NCBI RefSeq assembly: GCF_902150065.1
Contig: NC_043987.1
Coordinates: 26,891,987-26,955,986, forward strand
Direction of reading: 5' to 3'
Source of the DNA: Myripristis murdjan
Lineage: Eukaryota > Chordata > Actinopteri > Holocentriformes > Holocentridae
DNA length: 64,000 nucleotides
Made by a program: the position numbers and the translations under genes
The notes under the pieces: generated by a model
Databases searched by the model: none
What the model was told of the DNA's origin: nothing
The model's input: the letters and a program-made list of their open reading frames with translations, nothing else
Shown here: positions 58,301 through 64,000 of the stretch, piece by piece
How the letters are laid out: each line of letters begins with the position of its first letter
Position numbering within the stretch: position 1 is the stretch's first letter

Positions 58301-61300
58301 GCCTCAGGTACCTGTGGGTAAGGAGAGCAAAAGTCTTGGTCCTGCGACTCCACAAGGACAGGGAGGCAAAAGCTACCAACTGCCTCTTTCACAAAGTCAA
58401 GGTGCCAAAAGCTACGGAGTTTCTCCTGCACAAGGTCAGAGAGCCAAAAACTATTTATCAGACGTGCAGGGAATCAAAGACGTTGGGCCTGTGGCTGGTA
58501 AAGAGAGTCAGAATTTTGGTTCTGCTGCTCTTAATGCACAGGGTGTCGACAGCTATAGACCAGTAATACCAGATGGGAAGGGAGCCAAGAATATAGCCGC
58601 TGTCTCTGCAGGACGACAGGCATCTAACAGCTATGGTCCTTATGGACAGGAAGCAAAAACCCTTCCCCGTGTTGAGCCTGATGCCACAGGGTCAAAAAGT
58701 CTCGGTTCTCCAATGCAGAGTGGGAGGAACACCCAGGCAGCAAATAATAAGGGTAAAGGTTTGACCTTTTTCTCCCACATGAATGTCCCTGTTTGTTTCA
58801 TCTCTACACCAGTCATCCCATTGTCTGTTTCAAACTGGGATGGAGATTTTTGTTTGACTCTTGTGTCTTAACATCTTTCTCTTCCTTGATCTATCCTATT
58901 AGCCCTATTATTAGATCTGTTCTTTTGGTTTTTATCTCTTTGAACTGGTCAGTGTCTTAGCAAAGTAACCGCTCTTTGTATGCAGTACATACAAATCTCT
59001 GTTTTCACAAGAGCCCTCTGAGGAATTCATCTTGTGTTCTGTTTGTGTATTTGTCTCTGCATTAGTGTCAGTTGTACATCGAGCACCACTACTAGTGTCA
59101 GTGCTTTTCTTTGCACAGCACCAAGGTAGTTATAATGCCAGTTCAGAGTAGAAAGATTAAAAATCACAGCTGCGGTAGTGCCATTGTGTGCTGTACTTTT
59201 TGACTCTATTGCCTCATTTTGCAAAGCTACAGCTTATTTTCCACGCTTTATTTATGAGAAATCACTGTTGTGGTCTGCAGGATTTGGCCCAGGAGCTGGC
59301 GGTGTTCCCAATGGACAGGGTGCTAAAAGCAATGGTAAACCTCTATTTCCCAACACCTCAGTCTCTGGATCTGTCAAAGGTTTACACCATAGCATACAGC
59401 AGAAAGTTTCACACTGAATTCTAGACTACGGTTCAGGAGGCACCTTCAGGTGCTAAGAGTGATGTCTGTCTGTATGTTATTGGTTCACATAGCAAACAGT
59501 GTTGTACAACAGACGACGAGTGGATTTCTGATAGACCGATTTCCCCCAGATTTCTCATTCAGATGCCATTAACATTATTTCAACAGAGCTGCAAACTAAC
59601 AATTGTTGTGATCTCCAGGATTTGCGAACGGAGTTGGAGTGACCCACGGTGCTAGAAATGGTAAAACCTGCCTGGATGTGTCTCCCTTGGCATGCTGGAT
59701 AGTGTCCTTGTGTAATTTCACCTTGCATGGATGGAGTTTGGCAAAAGCCGTTCAAGCTTAATCATTGTGAAGATGAGGCCTCTGATAGATTGCTAATGAG
59801 CTTGGTAATCAATGTTCTGGTCTCTAGGATTTGGTCCAGGGAATGGAGCCCCTAATGGAGGGGGAGTCCACGGTAAACTGCTCCTGCATGTCTCTATGTG
59901 TCTGTACTAGTGCATATTAAATTATTAGTTCTTTGCAAAGTATAGGTTAGTTTGTATTGTATGAAGCAACTTAACAGCACTTGATTAAAATGAGATATTT
60001 AATCCAAACATTTTAGCTCAGCATGCCTGTAATGTAGTGGGATTGAGCATGTTCCAAACCTGGTTACTAATCCACAGCCTTAAGACTTAAAGAGTAAGTC
60101 AACACTAAATCACATAGAGCAGAAACCTTATGCTGCACCTCGTTTTAGGGCATGAAACCCTCAGGCGTGTTGCACTTCTGACCACAACCAATCTGTGATG
60201 CAGCAGCAGGTGTTTTTTAGCAGCTGTCAAGGGCAAAGTACCTGCTGCGACATCAAATTTTCAACCCCTAGAGGGCAGTGCAGCAGAGGTTTTCTGCTGG
60301 TTTTGACCCACTCTTTAAGTCAAAATATTGGTTCGCATTGAATTTAGTTGCCATGTCATGGTCCAGTTGCAGCACAGCCCTCAGATGCTAAAAATTAATT
60401 GTAAACATCTATTTATTTAGTTTACCCGATATGTCAATCACACATTAAATAGTTTTGTATGATGTTTTGCGATGCATGTGATTGAATGCTGTGAGTGGGG
60501 TTCTCTTTATTTATCCTGCATTTAGAGGAGATTGTGAGCTGTGAAGCTGTGATCAAGGATGCATTATTAATAGTATAGTGACTGTGCCAGTCAATGCTCA
60601 CTGCTGTGGTCAAATGTTTTGTTGTGGCATTGAGTAATCACTATTGTGGTCTTCAGGATTTGGTAATGGAGCTGAAGGCCTCAGGGATGCAAACATCGAC
60701 AACGGTAAACCTTTGCAAGTCTGTTTCACACTCTCTCTGTGTTGTCACGCGAAAAAAAAAAAAAAACATCTGAAATATCTTGTTAGAAGCAGAACTAAAG
60801 GGAGTGTAATGGTATTCATTTGTATTAGCCTTGATATTTTAATACACTCTGATCAGCAGCATTTCTGGTCCTTTTATAATAATTGCTGTGATCTCCAGGA
60901 TTTGCTAACGGAGTCGGAGTGACCAACGGTGCTAGAAACGGTAAAACCTCTGCCTGAACGCACACTGCTTGGCATGCTGAATGGTGTCCTTGTGTAGTTT
61001 CACCTTTGCATGGATGGAGTATCACATTAGTCATCCTGGCTTAATCACTGTGAGGATGAAGCCTCTGACAGATCCTTAATGAGCGCAGCAATCAGTGCTC
61101 CAGTCTCTAGGATTTGGTCCAGGGAAGGGAGCTCATAACACTGATACCGTCTTTGTGATATTGAGTCCGTGATGAAATGCCCCCTGCATGTCTCCGTGTG
61201 TCTGCACCAGTGCATATGAAATAGTGGCAAAGTTAAAAATCGATACACATGATCAAAGTCTGTGACATGATGGCATGCCTATAAAATAATGGGATTGAGC

Positions 61301-62279
61301 ATGTTAAAAAAAAAAGACCCCAACTAATGATTATCCTTCGGCCTTGGTGGCAGGGCCCTCAGCTGCTGCAGCCAGTGATCAGGACCTGCCGGTGTCTCAG
61401 CCACTCTCCACAATGTTCCTGTTTCTTTCAGTGTTAGTCCAGCAATATTTTCACACTGCGGTCTTTAGTTTGTGGTCCAGGTGCAGCCGGGTCTTTCACC
61501 TGTGCTGTGCCATTACGTCTCATGCATTTGCTTAGAGTAATAAGATTAATTGTGACCTTTGAGTTTCGGTCCAGCAGCTGCGGCACTAAATAGGTAAAAG
61601 CAACGTCTGCACTTATACTCTTTGGATTATGTGGGAATAATCAGAAAAGCTGGCTGCTAGTATTGTCTTGGCTGGTTGTTGTTGTTGTTATATTTTATGA
61701 ATCAGTGTTTGTTGTTGATCTTCAAGACATGATCCAAGAGCTGGAAACCTCCATGGGGCTAAAAGCATTAGTTAATCCATATCTGATTACATTTCAACCA
61801 GTTTGTCAATGTTAAAAGTTGATGATGGAATTATATTCAAAAATGTGTTACCTCTGAATCTTTTATCTGGTGACATTATTCGGTAGTAACTCACAAAAGA
61901 AGTGATCAAAAGTAAGAGTTAATGGCCACCAGGCTATGATCCAGGTACAGAAGGGCCTGAGGTATTTTCTCTGTTTTTGTGATCGGAGAGAGCTAATAAT
62001 TTGGTATTTGGAAAGAGCGCGACAAACCTGTACCTGCATAACTTTGGATTTTCTAAATGGAGCTGCCAGCTGATAAGTGACAACAATGCCAGCGGGCCAA
62101 AGTACATGTGGTGCAATGTGTTTGGGCTCTTTGTGTTACGGAAGTAATATTGTGGTTTCCAGGGAGGGGGTCTTGATGCAGGCAACAGGAAGTGGTCTTG
62201 ATGCAGCCGTGTGGACCACTTCCTGGGTCCTGAGAAATGAATTTTGCTATGAGAAATGGTAAAAACCAAAGCCACTAAA

Positions 62280-62353
<74 letters not shown>

Positions 62354-64000
62354 TCTCTCTCTCTCACTGTGTGTCTCTTTGTGTGTTTGGCCCATCTTGT
62401 TTCAGGTCATCACATTTTGTTTAATTGCTATCCGTGTGGAGGTCTGGCGCTCTTTGTTTTAGCCACAGGAAAGGGAATTAAATCATCCATGTGTCACTTT
62501 GTTTACCACAAACATTTTGTGTATGTGGAGATTTCCTCTACCGGGAAATTAAGTCTTGACCCGTCTTGCTTTCCGTGATTTAGTTTCATGTCTTAACAAC
62601 TTACCTTTGACTGAGTGGAAGCAATGACCTCATTTAGACCTGCCTCTGATGTTTGTCTTCCAAGTAACACTGTGTTTGTTTCTTTTGTATCTGGTCAGGC
62701 TCTGAGCCAAAAGCCATATCACATAATGACTACTCATGTTCCTCTCAGTAACCATGTTATGCGTCATGTGATAACTTTAGACGTTATGTCCCGCAGGCTC
62801 AGGTGGTTTTGCTGAGCTCGTGTTGACTCATTTTGCTCGGCCTGATTTTGACAGGTCGCTCGTGATGTCAGCTCGTCATCATGCCGCGTCGTTCTCACGC
62901 CTGCAGCCCTTACAGCCGATCAGAGAGTTACTCTTTGGGAACAGCGGGCGTAATTTTACTGTTTTGTCTTCACAGGCCATCTGAAACATTTGGGTTTCTT
63001 CCTGACTTTAACCTCTGGAATACAGTCCCATATCTTGAGAGAGTTTAAATTTATTTTCCCACATCTTGAGAGAGTTAAAACCTTCCAGTTATCTTCGACT
63101 TTGGTCAGATTTACAGGTTCCAGTGGCTTTTTCACAACAGATTCTGCTTCACGAAAACCGGCCTTAGCAGCCACATTTTTGCTCCACTGGCAGCCGGGGC
63201 CTAAAGATTTCTCTGTCAGTCCATCTGTCCATCCGTCCATTCAACACTTTACCTCAGGGCAACATATCTCGAAATCTATTGGACTGATTGCCACAAAATT
63301 CGATGAGCACATTCATGCTCGTCACAGGGAATGAACCCCATCAATGTTGGTGTCATATCACCTTTCTCCCAGCACCGCCACCCTTAGGCCAAAATGTCAA
63401 ATTTGATATCTAGCAATCTTTCTGGCAGATTGCCATGACATTCGGTGAACACATTCATGCTCCTCAGAGGATGAACCCTGTCAATTTAGCTGACCTCCTC
63501 AGGCTAAAACGTACACATCCCTCTGACACACACAAAGCTTGCAGGGAACTCTTGACGGAGACTTAATGCTTGTTGGTGGTGGGAAAAGGTACAACTGTTA
63601 AACACGTTGATGAGAATGCAGCCTCCATTTCAGAGCACACAACTTTTTCCAGACACGTTTTCTGGAAGGTGAAAGAGCATTACATGAGGACCACGTGTTG
63701 CACCATTTTGCTCTGATGTAGTAGGCTGCAGTCGGCTCTTAGGGCTGCAGGTTTGAAAACCACTCGGCGCGTTGAGCCGAGATCATAAGGGACCTGTCAA
63801 GATCCGGCTCGTGCATCTTATTTCACAGGGTACATTGGCGGACCCGGGAGCTACCTTGGAGCAAACCTGGGCGCTGGGGGCTATGGAGCAGGTAATAGGC
63901 AGCACATAAAAACTAACGGTGCATGTTAGATGAATGTGCTGTTGATTTAGATTAAAGCACTGTCATGCACCGCCCACAGGCCTGGGACAGGGAGCGTACC
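49445..64000 (+). CDS. Secreted glycine-rich, elastin-like/GREP1-like matrix protein, 5' part
   Basis: Exons: 49445–49511, 50782–50829, 52414–52440, 53266–53328, 53454–53486, 54062–54133, 54286–54381, 54473–54502, 54799–54843, 55203–55253, 57673–58752, 59281–59334, 59619–59660, 59828–59872, 60657–60704, 60899–60940, 63829–63891 and 63980 onward past the window. Every internal exon I resolved has a length divisible by three and phase 1-1, usually splitting a Gly codon, as in elastin. The first encodes a signal peptide (MLVRALLQTSLVLWLAQHTL). The others give Gly/Tyr/Leu/Ala-rich blocks such as GALGSRGYGAKAGKTG, YRGLGPGGLGVGGRAG, GYGALGGVGYPGARPG, GAGYPVGQGAKGPKPG and SYLGANLGAGGYGAG. I see no cysteines in the mature part. 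The 1,080-bp exon carries a Lys/Gln/Ser repeat. I infer an extracellular matrix protein. Elastin paralog or the glycine-rich extracellular protein GREP1 are the nearest ideas; neither is proven. The 3' end is not in the window. Confidence 0.75.
50027..50075. repeat. (CTAT)n microsatellite
   Basis: About 12 CTAT units with one CTTT variant, in intron 1 of the glycine-rich gene. Confidence 0.95.
51075..51560. repeat. Inverted array of short 'TTGGACTGAAA…TTATTCCGAAA'-like units
   Basis: About 51075–51180 repeats phrases such as GCCCGTTATTCCAAAACTCC, CCCATTGGACTGAAAACCCA and CTACTCTGAAAAC. About 51360–51560 repeats the complements, such as GGGATAATGGGCCGTCAGAC, CTCAGTCCAATGGGACATTT, CGTTTCAGTCCAATAGCAG and GAAATAATGGACC. 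Units of roughly 25–35 bases thus recur within and between two inverted halves. No ORF is present and the class is unknown. Confidence 0.6.
51737..52207. mobile_element. Fold-back element with ~160 bp inverted arms
   Basis: The left arm, about 51737–51895 (TTGGGCAAAGTACCCATTTC, ACTGAAACAAGATGTTCGAT, TCCAGTGGTTCAGTTCCTGT), is inverted in the right arm, about 52040–52207 (ACAGGAACTGAACCACTGGA, ACATCTTGTCTCAGTCTG, TGTTTTGCCCAA). A loop of about 145 bp separates them. It lies in intron 2 of the glycine-rich gene and has no coding capacity. A one-armed copy is at 46620–46771. Confidence 0.8.
52302..52348. repeat. (TG)n microsatellite
   Basis: About 23 TG units, about 65 bp upstream of exon 3 of the glycine-rich gene. 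Confidence 0.95.
55254..57672. other. Long intron before the 1,080-bp exon, with an unresolved exon-like piece
   Basis: A strong acceptor at 55601–55602 is followed by GFGARANGATVP in the right phase, but a 16-base A run and an in-frame stop follow before any matching donor. A MITE copy then begins at about 55652. The rest of the intron is non-coding to my eye. It includes AT-rich tracts near 56580–56660. Confidence 0.5.
55652..56034. mobile_element. Third copy of the ACAAGTCATTTAG MITE
   Basis: It opens with AACAAATCATTCAGTCTCAA and closes with GAATGACTTGTTCAAG, inverted to each other. The interior is diverged (CTCACTTGT-like and TTAAGTGAAATC phrases). It starts immediately after the A run of the unresolved exon. 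Confidence 0.5.
59250..59960. repeat. Exon-triplet duplication, first copy
   Basis: The unit contains exons 59281–59334, 59619–59660 and 59828–59872 with their introns. It matches 60630–61240 in exons and introns: GTGATCTCCAGGATTTGC, GGTGCTAGAAATGGTAAAAC, TTTCACC…GCATGGATGGAGT and GTCTCTAGGATTTGGTCC are shared in order. This shows tandem duplication of a three-exon segment of the glycine-rich gene. Confidence 0.8.
60630..61240. repeat. Exon-triplet duplication, second copy, third exon worn
   Basis: It holds exons 60657–60704 and 60899–60940 and an exon-like piece at about 61112. The last keeps its acceptor and the GFGPGKGAHN reading, but the expected GGTAAAC donor reads CGTCTTTG, so it probably is not spliced. 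The first two exons remain intact. Confidence 0.75.
62279..62365. repeat. (CT)n microsatellite
   Basis: About 43 CT units with one or two interruptions, long for this window. Confidence 0.95.
63225..63500. repeat. Two diverged tandem units of a common teleost repeat
   Basis: The first unit has GGACTGATTGCCACAAAATT with GAGCACATTCATGCTCGTCA, and the second has GCAGATTGCCATGACATTCG with GAACACATTCATGCTCCTCA. Each is followed by a GGATGAACCC/GAATGAACCCC phrase. From memory the 'attgccatgaaatt…acattcatg…ctcaggatgaa' text is widespread in fish genomes. Confidence 0.7.

Larger units (their letters stand above)
60941..63828. other. Long intron with further exon-like relics
   Basis: Besides the worn piece at 61112, text near 61724–61772 (GATCCAAGAGCTGGAAACC, GGGGCTAAAAGCATTAG) resembles the 59281 exon, and 61565–61593 resembles a short GFGP-type exon with a stop. 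A possible 12-base mini-exon (GYDPG) lies at 61934–61945. The (CT)n microsatellite and the fish repeat at 63225–63500 follow. None of the relics is a supported exon. Confidence 0.45.

Overview
The window looks like nuclear DNA of a teleost fish. It has short GT–AG spliced exons, teleost-type repeats (a Tc1-like element whose ends read as the 'CACTTTATTAGGT' family, fold-back MITEs, many microsatellites) and several conserved vertebrate genes. From memory of human gene order, rusf1, armc5 and cox6a2 lie close together on human 16p11.2 and elob lies on 16p13.3, so the block appears to correspond to parts of human 16p.

Layout: 431–3748 (+) is the 3' part of rusf1. 4494–11319 (+) is an 11-exon gene with an N-terminal THAP zinc finger and an integrase-derived core, which I do not recognise as a named gene. 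13591–18311 (+) is elob (elongin B), with a large inverted repeat in intron 1. 21419–23947 (+) and 25457–26452 (−) are a convergent pair derived from a PIF/Harbinger DNA transposon: a HARBI1-like former transposase and a Myb/SANT-like DNA-binding protein. 27421–33704 (+) is armc5. It shares an upstream region with the Myb/SANT gene, and that region holds four evenly spaced ACTACAA-type elements. 34849–37693 (−) is cox6a (heart-type cox6a2 likely), with a Tc1-like relic in its intron. 37700–49325 is about 11.6 kb in which I recognise no gene. From 49445 to the window end (+) runs a TATA-promoter gene for a secreted, glycine-rich, elastin-like or GREP1-like protein. Every exon I resolved fully is of class 1-1, and one is 1,080 bp long and encodes a degenerate Lys/Gln-rich repeat.

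Elongin B, ARMC5 (a BTB adaptor known to work with CUL3) and COX6A are housekeeping proteins of ubiquitin ligases and respiration. The most unusual content is three host genes apparently made from mobile-element parts (THAP–integrase, and the Harbinger transposase plus Myb pair) and the little-known glycine-rich matrix-type gene with its exon-triplet duplication. Exon borders were read by eye from GT/AG sites, phase and family similarity. No transcript or database evidence was available.
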